Assembly: GCA_963575745.1 (NCBI GenBank)
Contig: CAUYUJ010007469.1
Location: 185,716-249,715 of the forward strand
From: Prorocentrum cordatum
Taxonomy: Eukaryota; Sar; Dinophyceae; Prorocentrales; Prorocentraceae
DNA length: 64,000 nt
Reading direction: 5' to 3'
Part shown: piece by piece, positions 54,459 through 64,000 of the stretch
Layout: each line of letters opens with the position of its first letter
Numbering within the stretch: the stretch's first letter is position 1
The notes under the pieces: generated by a model
What the model saw: only the letters and a program-made list of their open reading frames with translations
Told to the model about the DNA's origin: nothing
Database searches by the model: none
Made by a program: the position numbers and the translations under genes

Positions 54459-55238
54459 GTGTCGACCCTGCCCGGCCTCGTCAACGCCTGCGAGCACATT
54501 CGCTGGCATCTCCTGGTGATCCAGGCCGGGGCGCTGAAGTTCAAGATGTTGCTCCTGCGCCTCGTGATCGGCTTCTACAGCATGCCGAGGGTGCTGGCCT
54601 TCGTGGGCATGGTCCTGGTAGCTTTCCACCCGTGGCACGGGGTGGTGGCTGGCTGCCCCTTCGCGGACCTGATGATGAGGATCTTCATGGGGCCCATATT
54701 GGATCGGGCGGCGAACATCCCGAGCTTTGACCTGGGCAACGTGGTGGACGACACCCAGCTGCAGGCCACGGGCCGCGCGGTGCGCGCGGTGGGCACGCTC
54801 GCCAAGGCCTACGCGACGGTCCGCGCTGGCTGGCATGCTGGCAGGGTTGCTGCTGAACGACGCCATGGGCCAGGTGGCCTCCAACGGACACTCGGCGGTG
54901 GTGGCGCTGAGCAGGCGCTGCTCGTCGCTGAAAGGACGAGGCTCAGTCGACCCGTAACCTCGGATGTGATGGTTGCGTGCGGCAAGAGGCTCGGCACGGG
55001 CACGCGCCGCAAGCGACTCGGACGCGTGTTGAGACGGCGCGCGAAGGGCCGCGCGCTCCGCCGTGCTCGGGGACAATGCAAGCAGCTAGTATCTATGGGG
55101 CTTGTGTCTGTCGGGACTTGGGGGGGCTCGGTGTCTGGGCGGGCGCGGGGACAGGTGGTGCATCTGCGACTAGCGGTCCGAGCAGCCCTGTTTGTGTCCG
55201 CGTCTCGTTGCTCGCCCACGCTCGACCTTGTCCTTTAA
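54459..55238 (+). pseudogene. Retroelement 1: reverse transcriptase palm, degenerate
   Basis: Palm motifs in order: LPGLVNACEHIRWHLL where motif A is expected (the catalytic Asp appears replaced by Gly), LRLVIGFYSMPRVLAF, motif B GVVAGCPFADLMMRIFMGPI, and motif C GNVVDDTQLQATG, where the usual Tyr before the Asp pair is Val but both Asps remain. ORF continuity is lost soon after (AVRAVGTLAKAYATV). The A-motif change and the deletion upstream mean it cannot be active. Alignment of motif A is by eye. Confidence 0.65.
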
Positions 55239-55600
55239 CAGGGGACCCTGCTGCGGCCGACCCGGCCGGTAATTGCACAATCGGGCCCGTTTCCCTGTTG
55301 GCCTAAGCTGCGTGGCCCCGCTGGTTCCCAGTAGACTGGATAGGTTTTCTCTTCGGCAAGGCTGAGAGGAGCTTCGCCCGAGCCAAGGGGCCCGTGGACC
55401 AGGCCTGGTCGAAGGTAAAGGGCCGCGTCTCCACTGCCCCTGCTTCCTGCCATCGGATCGGGTGGCCCCCTGGGTCTGACATCTTGATTGAAGTCGGCTC
55501 GAGGCGAGGTCCTGGATTTGATGGAAGTGCGCCCCCGCGCGATTCAGATGATCTTTCGGCAGGGAGTTGAGGACTTGCTGTTGCGATCTGCTCACGCTGA

Positions 55601-56511
55601 TTGCCCCCGCCTCTCCTCGCTCACGCATCCCACATTCGCCGCCTCTTCTCGGCCCAGCCCTCGACGGCAGGAGGGGATGGGACGGCCTTGCTCCAGGCCG
55701 CCGTGAAATGCCCGGCGGCCAACGGACATTGGGACAATGTTCGGAAGTTTCGCGCTGGCCTCGCCGGGGGGCCCTGGCGCGAGCTTTGCGGGCTCGAGCC
55801 TGGGACGGTGGCGCGCCGGCGTCGGGTGGGCCGTTCGTGCACCTGGGGCTTCCGACGGCATTGCTTGCCGCCGACCTCTTTGAAGGATGGTGCTCGTTCG
55901 AAGGGTGACTGGACCCTGGGGCGCTACGGCTTCCTGCCCGACCCTGTCGCCCGGCGCCTGGCCCCCGCCCTGGAGTTGCAGGCGCGTTGGGAGGTCAGGC
56001 CCCCAGAGGGCCACCTGGAGGGAGAGGCCTTTGGCGACGGGTCCTGCGGGTCCATCCTCGCTTGCAAGCCGCGCCTCAAGAGGGCGGGCTGGTCCGAAAT
56101 CCAATCTTCGGGCAGCGGCCTCGACGTCGCGGCTGCCTCCTGCGGGCCCCTCCCTGGTCTCCTCCAGGATTACGAGGTGGCTGAGCTGTTTGGACTTCTC
56201 ACGTGCGTTTCCCATGTCTCTTTCGCCCCTTTTCAGTATTTCTGCAATTGCGATGGGGTGGTTGCCAGTTATGGCAAGTTTCGGGAGGCCACAGTAGGGA
56301 ACGCTTGCATGCGCGCCGACCTCTGGACGCGGGCCCGGGAGCGGGCGGGCGACCTTGGGGAGGGGGGCATGGAAGTTGTCAAGGTGAATGGTCACGCGCG
56401 TGCGCGATGACGACAGACCGGTTGATGGGAGGTATCACGGGCTCGGCAACAGGCAGGCAGATCTGTTCGCGAAGCTCGGCGCGTCTCAAACCCCCAGGAC
56501 CAGGTGGCTAA
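55601..56511 (+). pseudogene. Retroelement 1: RNase H domain
   Basis: RNase H removes the RNA strand during reverse transcription. Motifs: EGEAFGDGSCGS with the first Asp (about 56,030), VAELFGLLTCVSH with the catalytic Glu (about 56,175), FCNCDGVVASYGK with the second Asp (about 56,250), and MEVVKVNGHARAR with the family His (about 56,370-56,405). A TGA at 56,408 ends this frame, but shifting by one base gives DDDRPVDGRYHGLGNRQADL continuing FAKLGA, carrying the final Asp. All catalytic positions therefore survive, split over two frames. Confidence 0.7.
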
Positions 56512-56629
56512 TGATCGGGCCCTTCGGGCCGCCAGCCATGCGCGTGTAAATATATTGCACGCACGCTGCGCGCCGCGGGCCCTCCTGCCAGCGCGGCGTC
56601 GGCCCGAGATGCAGGGGCCCTCGGCCGCC

Positions 56630-57065
56630 GAAAGTTGCCCCCGAGACCCACAGCCGATGAGGAGGCACCCGTGGGAGAGCACGACGTTGTGCTCGTCTCG
56701 GGCAAGCTGCGCTGCGCGAGGTGCTTCCACGTGGCCAAGTAGGCCAAGGAGCTGCGGCAGGCCCCGTGTCGGCCTGTGGTAGGCCACCGCCTGCGGTGCT
56801 CGGGGCCGCTCACCCTTTGCGGCTCCTGCGGAGCCCACTCGCGCGACAATGCGCAGCTGCTTGCGGCCGACTGCCGCGGACAGTGCCCACGAGGCCCGAC
56901 TGCGCGACGGCGCCCCGGTCGCCAATGGGGCGGGCGCCACCCCCGCGCCGGGGCGAAGCATCCTCTCGGCTCGGGGCCCACCGCCCCGACTCCGTTTGGA
57001 GGCTTTGCCTTGGACATCACAAATTTGGGGACTTTGAGGTTCTCCCCGACTGGCGAGGTGGTCGC
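56630..57065 (+). pseudogene. Retroelement 1: C-terminal Cys-rich region
   Basis: HDVVLVSGKLRCARCFHVAK (stop follows) and VGHRLRCSGPLTLCGSCGAH, continuing SRDNAQLLAADCRGQC, form paired CxxC clusters typical of the terminal zinc-binding domain of this element type. The fragment after it (GGFALDITNLGTLRF) is not recognised. Frames change at least once. Confidence 0.5.
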
Positions 57066-57419
57066 AGGCCGGGTCGTCCGTTGCGGGCGCGGAGGCGCCC
57101 GCCCGCACGGCGCGCGCCGCTCGGCGGCGGTGCCCGCGGGCATTGATTTCGCTCCGCGAGGCCCGTCGCCGCACTCGTGCGCCGTCGTGGCCACGCCCCA
57201 GTAATAGCAGCTTCTCGCCCCCTCTTTCGGCCGCCTCCTTTGCCCTGTCCCTCCTCCTGCATGGTGGCACAATTCGCTACCAAGGCGCCTCCGTCTGGGT
57301 AGCTCTTTCTTCGCCAGCGCAGATACTTTGCCTAGCAACCGACGCAACACGCTTTGCCAGCGGACAGATGAGTGGGTGGTCCCGCATCTGCCACGCGCAG
57401 GCCGTCTCCGACATGCCTA
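57066..57419. other. Junction between the two retroelement copies
   Basis: No motif is recognised. The first element probably ends and the second, 5'-truncated element begins here. Confidence 0.4.
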
Positions 57420-58310
57420 CGCTGGATTCAGTGGAGGGATTGGCGATTGTTTGGGCGTGCGGCACCTCAATGATTTCGGTTGCACCGCTGAGGGCATGGA
57501 GGATATGCGTCGGCCCTCTCAGGCTTCGTCCTGTGCCGAAGGTGGTCCAGGTCAGGGCTACTACCAGTGCCTTCAAGTGGCTCGCTGGGTAAGGAGCTGA
57601 TCGGCTGTCTCCTCGTGCTATCAGTCTCCTCACGGACGGCACAATTGCTCTTCTGGTGTTCATCCTGTGGCTGGTCGAGCACTGGGAGAGGTGGCCGACG
57701 AAGATGGTGGCCGTTCATATCGCGCCGCCGGCCAAGCCGAAGGGTGGGTGGCAACCCATCGCGCTGCAAGCGACCTACCGCGTCTGGCCTCAGGCGCGTG
57801 CGCCCCAGTTGCGGGCTTGGCTCTTCGAGCATGACAGGCCCTACTTCGCGCTGGCGACGGGCAAGACCACGCTGGATGTGGCAGCTCGGGCCCTGCTGTG
57901 GGCCGAGGCGTCGCTCGCGTCCGACGACAACGTCGTCTCCGCGATCGTGGACATGAAGAAGTGCTTCGACCGCATTTGCTTGCGATGGTTGGTGGCCGCA
58001 GCGGCCATGTATGGTTTCCCGAGGCAACTGCTCTCCGCTGCCCTGGCCATGTACCGCTCCCCATCGGCGCCTGGTGCGGCTGCAGGCTACGTCGTAAGCA
58101 GTGGTGGTCCAGCAGGGGGTGCTTCCTGGTTGCAAGTTTGCCATGGCGTTTGTTCAGTTCTTGATGCTGTCAGACATGGATCAGTTTATAGTGGAGGCGC
58201 GGCTACTGGAGCTGTATCCTGGTGTTGGTTGTTCTTTTTCCCTTGGTATATACGCTGATAATTCGGCCCTGCAGGTGATGGCCAGGAGAGAATGTCTAAA
58301 CTTATGGCGC
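57420..58310 (+). pseudogene. Retroelement 2: reverse transcriptase
   Basis: Better-preserved reverse transcriptase of a second copy. SAFKWLAG, a TAA stop at about 57,592, and GADRLSPRAISLLTDG make the fingers start. Then follow WPTKMVAVHIAPPAKPKGGW, QPIALQATYRVWPQARAPQL, motif A SAIVDMKKCFDRICLRWL with its Asp, and AMYGFPRQLLSAALAMYR. A frameshift near 58,085 leads to motif B QQGVLPGCKFAMAFVQFL and motif C GIYADNSALQV, where the second catalytic Asp is Asn (about 58,257). Another shift near 58,290 gives MSKLMAREDIQLLRDALIDL. The copy is inactive. No endonuclease precedes it, consistent with 5' truncation during target-primed insertion. Confidence 0.8.
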
Positions 58311-58377
58311 GTGAGGATATCCAGCTTTTGCGCGACGCGCTCATCGACCTGGGGTTGCCCGTCGCCAAGTCCAAGCC

Positions 58378-59010
58378 ATGCTCGTGGTGTCTCGCGCCAG
58401 TGTCGACTCCGTGGTAACCTCCAAGTTGAGGCGGCATGGTTTTCGGGCAAAGGCTTGGCTGGGGTCCTGGGCCCTGGGGCTGGATGTCGGAGCTGGGAAG
58501 AAGTCCACGGGCCTGGTCCTGCGTCGTCGCGTGCGTAAGCTTGGCAAGCGCTCCTGGCACTTCCACAGGCTGAGCACGCTCGGGGACAAGTTCTGGAAGA
58601 TTGCACATGCAGCAGTTGGCCCGGCCATCACCTGCGGCTTGGGCGTCGCCGGTGCTGCCCCGCACGTCGTCAAGCGCATGACCTCTCTGGTAAAGCAAGG
58701 ATGGCAGGCCATTCCACCTGGTTGCTTCCATTGGGTAGCTTCGCGGCTGGTTCCTGCTCCTGACCACCAGCCTGCCACCATCGCCATCGTCGGCCCCACC
58801 CACAGCTGGGCGGTCATGATGCATGCTGGTGGCGTGGGCATGGATCCGATGCAGTTGGCATGGAGGATTCAGTTTTTGCTCGATTTCCTCGGTGTCCTTG
58901 GATATCAACTGGAAGTACGTTCGGGGCCCCGCGGGTGCCTTTGTTCGCTTGTTGCCCACGTTGGGGTGGAAGTGTTCCTCTGCTTTGAATTCGTGCGCGC
59001 GGAACGGTGA
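58378..59010 (+). pseudogene. Retroelement 2: thumb/connection region
   Basis: A 210-residue frame following the palm: RRHGFRAKAWLGSWALGLDV then GAGKKSTGLVLRRRVRKLGK, matching the L-G-x-D...G...R..R pattern after reverse transcriptase in these elements, and a helical region to KQGWQAIPPGCFHWVASRLV. It has shifted by one frame relative to the sequence upstream (LPVAKSKP). Confidence 0.6.
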
Positions 59011-59408
59011 GGCTCTGGACCTGAGAGAGGTTGCCCCAGCATTGGTGATGTGGATCGCGCTCAAGGAGACAGAGGCCCGACGTCATGCCCGAGATCCCTG
59101 GCCCTTTGCACAAGGATCCTGCCGGCGCCTGGCTGGCACCGATTAGAGGTATTCTGCATCCTGGCCCTGAGGCCAAGTGCTGGGCGTTGGGTCCTTTGAC
59201 GAGGGCAGCGCAACGTGCCGCAGTGCCTTGGAGGGCACTTCTTTTAAACAAGGTTGCGTTTGCATGCTGATGCCGAGGGCGAGGATTGCGCGCGTGGCAC
59301 GTTGCATCACAGGTACTGGGCGTGTCCTATGTTCGATGACCTGCGTGGGCACGCGGTGGAGAATGCCATTATTGCCGCTGCTCGCGGCACGGTTCCTGGT
59401 GATCTGTT
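59011..59408 (+). pseudogene. Retroelement 2: conserved spacer with His/Cys motif
   Basis: Short frames in this stretch include DAEGEDCARGTLHHRYWACP followed by MFDDLRGHA. The C...HxxxxC arrangement resembles the small zinc-knuckle-like region between reverse transcriptase and RNase H in these polyproteins. The family assignment is from memory and tentative. Confidence 0.4.
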
Positions 59409-59460
59409 GTGCTCCCGCCGCTGTTCCCCAATTCTATATTGCCTGCCTTTCTCCCTGGAA

Positions 59461-60434
59461 ATGATAGCGCGGTTTGGCGCTGCGACCGTGGTGCCAGGGT
59501 CGAGGGCCGCCTTAGTGTGACGGTATCTGTCTTTACGGACGGCTCTTGCAAGACGCTTCTATTGGCCGACGTGGCTGACCGTGCTTTCTGGGTCTCCGTG
59601 GTGGTGGGGGATGGCAGGCGCTCTGGCGCCGCCTTTGGGCCTCGCCCTGGACCTCGCCAAACCTCAGGGCGTGCTGAGCTGTTCGCAGTGCTGCAGGCCT
59701 TGACAGCGGGAGTGGCCCCCTGCAAATTCTCACGGACTACACGCCGCCGCTGGAGGGCATCCAGCGACGGCGACGTTGGTGCATTTCTCTTCGGCGCGAG
59801 AATATGGAGCCGGCGCTCGGCACAGGAGATGCAACGACTTGGCCGATGCGGCGGCCAAGCGGGGACGGCGCATCCACGACCTTCCTCGGGCCATCGCTGA
59901 GAGCCACAGCGACGCCCTGAAGCATGCGCGCCAAGTCTCGGCCTGGATCGGCACAGCCGCCCGCGTGGTCTTCGACGGCGCCGCGCTGCCAGACCGCGGG
60001 CAGCCCCCCTGCGCCGACGCTGGGGGCAGCAGCGGGCGGGGCAGCCAGGCGCCGCTCGCGGAGGTGCCCCCGCGCAGGCGCGCTGCGGCCTGGCGGCGAG
60101 GCCCTCGCCTTTCGCACCGCGCGCGGCGCAGGGGCCACGCGCGGCATTGTGATCATTGTTCCGCTCTCGCGGTCTCCGCCGCAGGTGCTGCGAGACTCAA
60201 GCGGGGCGCGCGCAGGGTTGCCCAGGCGGCGGCCCTCTGGGGCCTGGAGGGCGTTTCGTTTAAGGCGTCCCACGCGGCGCCTGGTTCGGCTGGTGCGGGC
60301 GATCCAGGGGCGTCTGCGGGGTCCGAGGGCCCCTCCGAGGTTAGTGCGGCGGATGGCCCCGTTGAGGCCGCCGCCGACGCGGGGGGGCCGCCGCCCCTGG
60401 CAACCGAGGGCCTTCAGGGTCTCTGGCGTTTAAG
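59461..60434 (+). pseudogene. Retroelement 2: RNase H and C-terminal part
   Basis: RNase H: LSVTVSVFTDGSC with the first Asp (about 59,535), TSGRAELFAVLQALTAG with the Glu (about 59,670), then in another frame LQILTDYTPPLEGI with the second Asp (about 59,720), and in a third frame RHRRCNDLADAAAKRG with the final Asp (about 59,840). The Ala/Arg-rich sequence to 60,434 follows in the last frame. All acidic residues are present but distributed over three frames. A second RNase H domain within 4 kb of the first confirms two element copies. Confidence 0.7.
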
Positions 60435-61139
60435 CGCCAGGAGGAGGAGCGCTGGGACGAGGACATTGAGGAGGCGGCGGGCAGGCTGGCCAAGGCCGCT
60501 CGCCCCCGAGGCTCCGCTCGCGTGCCAGGGCGGGGGGGGTGTGGGGCGCTATGGAGGATTGGTCCCGTGGCGGGCCGCGCCCGAAGGCCCCCTGGCCCCT
60601 GGCCCCGCCCCTCGCCGACGGCCCCTGTGGGCCTTCCCCCCCTGGCGGCCCTTGTGGGCCTCCGCCCTGCAAGAGGGCTCGGGCCTCTGGGGGTCCGCTG
60701 CGGGTGGTGTCCTGGGGGCCGCGCGTGATACTGTTATCCTTGTTGTTCCCCTCGGCCCTGTTGGGCCTAGCAGCGCTCGGAGACACCAGGTCCGCCTTGC
60801 TGCAGCCATCCTTGCATTATGCCTTCGGTGCGGCGCGCGGGCCCAGTCGACGGCCCCGCGCTCTCGGCTCTGGGGCCACTGCCTGGGCATGGCATCTAGT
60901 AAGGACGCCACCTATCTAAAGTCCCCCGGGGCGGGTAAGGGCCCCATTTCGGGGGAGTGGCGGGCGAACCCCCGCCCACTTCTCTCTACGGACGATGCCT
61001 GCTTGTGGTGTCGTCTTAGATGGCCCGTTTCGGGTTATTTTCCGGTCCCGTCGAGTTGCGCGTGCTCGTCCTTTTCTCTGCTCATTCTCTGTCGCTGCTG
61101 TTGCTCTGCGCACTCGTTTCGGTCTGGTTGTGCCTCATC
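60435..61139. other. No gene recognised
   Basis: GC-rich; probably the 3' part of retroelement 2 plus unique sequence. No motif. Confidence 0.4.
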
Positions 61140-61274
61140 CTCCTTCTCCTCCTCCTCCTCCCGCTCTTCCTCCTCCTCCTCCTCCTCATCCTCCTCCTCC
61201 TCCTCCTCCTCCTCCTCCTCCTCCTCCTCCTCCTCCTCCTCCTCCCCCCTCCCCCATCCTCTTCTTCCACAGCT
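61140..61274 (+). repeat. (TCC)n microsatellite ending at an acceptor-like AG
   Basis: Near-pure TCC triplets to about 61,248, then TCTTCTTCCACAG at 61,261-61,273. The next bases read LRDECRFADLHYMGVRAFLG up to a GT at about 61,331, which could be a short exon. No family is recognised. Confidence 0.6.
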
Positions 61275-61331
61275 GAGAGATGAGTGCCGTTTTGCCGACC
61301 TCCATTACATGGGGGTCCGAGCGTTCCTTGG

Positions 61332-61798
61332 TACGTTTTGGGGGATGGCGATGAGGAGGATTTGGGAGAATGGAGAGGGAGATGCCGCAGGAGGGAATAC
61401 TGAGAAGTGGGAAGGGGGAAACGGTAAATGGTGATCTTGGCGCGGATGTTGCTGACGATGCTGCTGTTGATGATGAGGTCGAAATCGATTATGAGTATGC
61501 TTATGGTTATGATGGTTAAGGTAATCATGTTGTTGAGGATGGTGTTGATGATGATGTTAAGGGGCAGCGGTCGAGCATCTCACTCGCCTTGCCACCCGAG
61601 GTCGATGGGCATAGTGGATATCAATGCGATCATGCTTGTCGGCATCATCTGGACGGACATACCAGGGCTCGATCTAAGCTCTGTGTGTTTGACGATTTCG
61701 TGGGCCGTGTTCGTTCCGGCCTTGTTGCGCAGCAAAGGCGGAAGGACGACGAAACGGTGGAAACCGACGGCAACATGAAACCGACAAACACTGTATAG
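61332..61798. other. No firm gene; possible transmembrane-coding patch
   Basis: A GAT/ATG-rich stretch at 61,435-61,560 precedes a hydrophobic reading MGIVDINAIMLVGIIWTDIP and SVCLTISWAVFVPAL (61,608-61,730). It could be a transporter exon, but splice sites are unclear. Confidence 0.3.
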
Positions 61799-61954
61799 GT
61801 CAGGCCCTGGAAAATGCTGGTCGCGTCGATAGCTACGCTGACGTCCTTCCTGTGGGGGAAGCTGTACTTTGGGGAGCCCTCCGCTGACTTCGGCATGGCC
61901 CTGCTCGGCCTTGTCCTGCTGCTGTTGGGCACCTGTGTCGAAGAAGAAGAATGA
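61799..61954 (+). CDS. Probable last exon of a DMT/EamA-like transporter
   Basis: Reads VRPWKMLVASIATLTSFLWG, KLYFGEPSADFGMALLGLVL, then LLLGTCVEEEE and a stop at 61,952-61,954. The pattern (hydrophobic helix, W-G-x-x-x-F-G-E, second helix ending in L-L-L-G) is the classic last helical hairpin of the drug/metabolite transporter superfamily, and the Glu-rich cytoplasmic tail is typical of a true C-terminus. The frame is closed upstream by TAG at 61,796, so it must be entered by splicing (TATAG/GTC or CAG/GCC). The exon candidate at 47,883-48,116 on the same strand could belong to the same gene. The substrate is unknown. Confidence 0.5.
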   Translation, partial: VRPWKMLVASIATLTSFLWGKLYFGEPSADFGMALLGLVLLLLGTCVEEEE

Positions 61955-62384
61955 TAATAACCTACATGTGCATACCATTTCAGAGCTCCACAAGGGGCTC
62001 CGACAAGATCCCTAGTAAGGATGCGCCGCTCCATCCAGGCTACCCTCGCATCCCTGCTTCTTCGGGCCGCCCTGCGCCGATGTTGACGCCCAGGGAACTC
62101 CGACTGGTGAGCGGGGCTTCCTCGACGGAGGGAGGGAGGGGGGAGGGGGAGGATGAGGAGGAGGAGGAGGAGGAGGAGGAGCAGGAGGAGGGGGGAGGTG
62201 AATGGGGCTTCGAAAGGTGTTGCAGCCTGACCTTGCCTCCTCACTGAGGGCTTGGACTGTACTGTCACTGTGCGCCCCGTGCCGGGCTGCTCCTTGTTGT
62301 GGTCTTTCCCCCGTCGTTGTTGCGGCCTCTGCGCAGAACGCCCCCCCCCTGGAGAGTTCCAGACCCCGAGATACGCAGCGCAGG
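61955..62384. other. No gene; GGA patch at 62,125-62,200
   Basis: Sequence after the transporter stop. Purine triplets and short C runs only. Confidence 0.45.
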
Positions 62385-63240
62385 ACGCACCTCCCCCTCC
62401 CCCTCCTCCTCTTCCTCCTCCTCCTCCTCTCTCCTCCTCCTTCTCCTCCTCCTCCTCTTTCTTCTCCTCCTTCTTTTCCTACTCCTCTTCCTCCTCCTCC
62501 TCCCCCTCCTACCCTCCTCTCCTCCTCCTCCTCCTCCTCCTCCCTCCTCCTCCTCTCCTCCTCCTCCTCCTCCTCTCCTCCTCCTCCTCCTCCCCCTCCT
62601 CCTCTCCTCCTCCTCCCTCCTCCTCCTCCTCACATCATCATCACATCATCATCATCAGCATCAGCATCATCATCATCATCATCCTCCTCCTCCTCCTCCT
62701 CCTCCTCCTCTCCTCCTCCTCCTCCTGCTCTTTCTCCTCTTTCCCCTCCTGCTTCTCCTCCTCCTTCCCCTTCCTCCTCCTTATCTTCCTTTCCTCCCCT
62801 TCTCCTTTTCCCTCCTCCTCCTCCTTCTTCTCCTTCTCCCCCTCCTCCTCCTCCTCCTCCTCCTCCTCCTCCTCGTCCTCTTTCTCCTTCTACTCCTCCT
62901 CCTCCTCCTCCTCCTCCTCCTCCTCCTTCTCCTCCTCTTTCTCCTCCTCCTCCTTCTCATCCTCCCCCTCCTCCTCCTCCTCCTTCTCCTCCTCGTACTG
63001 CTCCCCCTCCTCCCCCTCATGCTCCTCCTACTCCTACTCCTCCTGCTCCTCCTCCTCCTCTTCCTACCCCTCCCCCTTCTCCTCTTCCTCCTCCTCCTCC
63101 TCCTTCTCCTCCTCCTCCTCCTCCTCCCCCTCCTCCTCCCCCTCCTGCTTCTCCTCCTCCTCCTCCTTCTCCTCCTCCTTCTTCTCCTCCTGCTCCTCCC
63201 GGTCCTCCTCCTTCTTCCCCTCCCCCTCCTCCTCCGCCCT
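62385..63240. repeat. (TCC)n microsatellite, about 850 bases
   Basis: Imperfect TCC/CTT triplets with an embedded (CAT)n block at 62,632-62,688. Ends in CCCTCCAG at 63,243, acceptor-like. The very long Ser-, Leu- and Pro-rich frames are repeat translations. Confidence 0.95.
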
Positions 63241-63464
63241 CCAGGCACCTGCTCGCTCTCGGTGCTCCTCGCCTCGCGCGTGCGGACGCTGCCGACGCCG
63301 GCACGGACAGCGGCCAGCGCGGCCGAGGCTGAGGATACCCAACCGGAGGGCAGAGCGCCCGAGTTGGCTGGCCAGATGGGCGTTGTCGGCTTTTAGGGAG
63401 AGGAGGGGTCCCAGACCTCCTCGCGCTGTGGAAAAGAATTACGCCGAGAGGTGTTTCGCTGTGT
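63241..63464. other. No gene recognised
   Basis: Starts right after the acceptor-like CAG. Three frames are open for 100-200 bases but none is recognisable. Confidence 0.35.
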
Positions 63465-63555
63465 TCGGCCTGAAGGGCCTCGGGGCCGTCAAAAACTGGT
63501 CCCGGGAGGAGGAGGTCCAGATCTCTGCGGGTCGACGTTGCGTAAAAATGACGAC
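63465..63555 (-). repeat. Dispersed repeat family A, copy 9 (partial)
   Basis: GGGCCTCGGGGCCGTCAAAA, CTGGTCCCGGGAGGAGGAGG and GGTCGACGTTGCGTAAAAAT. The central module is shortened. Confidence 0.65.
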
Positions 63556-64000
63556 GTCGGGAGCCTGGGGAGGGAGCAGGGGGGAGGTAGGCAACCTAGG
63601 TGCGCTCGCGTCATATCTGACGTCCTACCCTTCTCTCCCATCATTCACAATGGCGTGGATCAGATGTAGTCGGATGTTGGCAGGACAGGGCAGGTAGGGG
63701 AGGGCAGAAGACAGCATGGGAGGGGTTTGGGTGGGCCCAGGGCAGGGGGGATGGCGAGGAGAAGGGCGGGGCGGGGTACCAGGCTGGAGTTCCGCCCCCC
63801 CTCACGCCTGCCCTTCTTTGGCCTTCCCTCCTGGAAGCTCTGTCCTCCGGCCGTGCCGATGCGGGCATGGGCAAGGTGGTCCTGGGCCTGACCTGTACCG
63901 CGCTCGCGGGCGTGGCAGGACGTCGTCCAAGGTGAGGAGGAGGACGAGGAGGAGGAGGGGGAGGAGGAGGAGGGATCAAGGCAAAGAGGAGGAGGAGGAG
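63556..64000. other. No gene; GGA tract at the window end
   Basis: Featureless sequence, ending in GGA triplets from about 63,932. Confidence 0.5.

Noticed and set aside
59776-61434. A 552-residue plus-strand frame
   Set aside because: Only its first part (final Asp motif of RNase H) is meaningful; the rest runs through GC-rich sequence and (TCC)n.
62202-63697. Frames of 365-481 residues rich in Ser, Leu and Pro
   Set aside because: They translate the (TCC)n tract in three frames, with no domain at either end.

Overview
This is eukaryotic nuclear DNA, almost certainly from a dinoflagellate. Four things point there. A 22-base stretch at 50,827-50,848 matches the dinoflagellate spliced leader at 20 positions and sits directly upstream of a retroelement. 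The retroelement reverse transcriptases resemble those common in dinoflagellate genomes. The only convincing full-length gene is intronless within a GC-rich, repeat-dominated landscape. Dispersed degenerate repeats fill most of the sequence. A Prorocentrum-like species is possible, but the species cannot be fixed from this sequence. A 100-N assembly gap lies at 20,435-20,534. Most long open frames are translations of triplet microsatellites or short-word arrays and are not genes.

Layout. 1-16.9 kb has no recognisable gene. It holds CTTGGGGCC-type word arrays, GGA, CA, CATA and GA microsatellites, tandem repeats with 57-, 90- and 83-bp periods, and several dispersed repeat families with inverted ends. 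17.1-18.35 kb holds a SET-domain (SMYD-like) protein gene. 18.4-36.7 kb is repeat again: the gap, arrays of locus-specific short words, foldback elements, (GAT)n, and a 2.7-kb composite inverted repeat at 28.65-31.32 kb. 36.9-37.86 kb is a 5'-truncated, frameshifted reverse transcriptase of one LINE type. 39.9-43.2 kb (minus strand) is the C-terminal part of another retroelement polyprotein with two C2H2 zinc fingers, followed by a 63-bp tandem repeat. 47.9-48.1 kb looks like one exon of a multi-pass membrane protein, and 61.8-61.95 kb looks like the last exon of a DMT/EamA-type transporter. They may belong to one gene whose intron is packed with retroelements. 50.8-57.1 kb is a nearly complete but broken non-LTR retroelement (zinc finger/coiled coil, endonuclease, RT, RNase H, terminal Cys region). 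57.4-60.4 kb is a second, 5'-truncated copy. 61-64 kb is mostly (TCC)n.

How the parts relate. There is no operon or pathway here. The window is mainly a record of repeat propagation: trans-spliced retroelement RNA copied back into the genome, small foldback elements (several with triplet microsatellites inside or beside their inverted repeats), a roughly 200-bp dispersed repeat present at least nine times in both orientations, and islands in which a short local word is repeated at irregular spacing. Frameshifts and stops in every retroelement show that the copies here are dead, although uncorrected long-read indels could account for some of the frameshifts.
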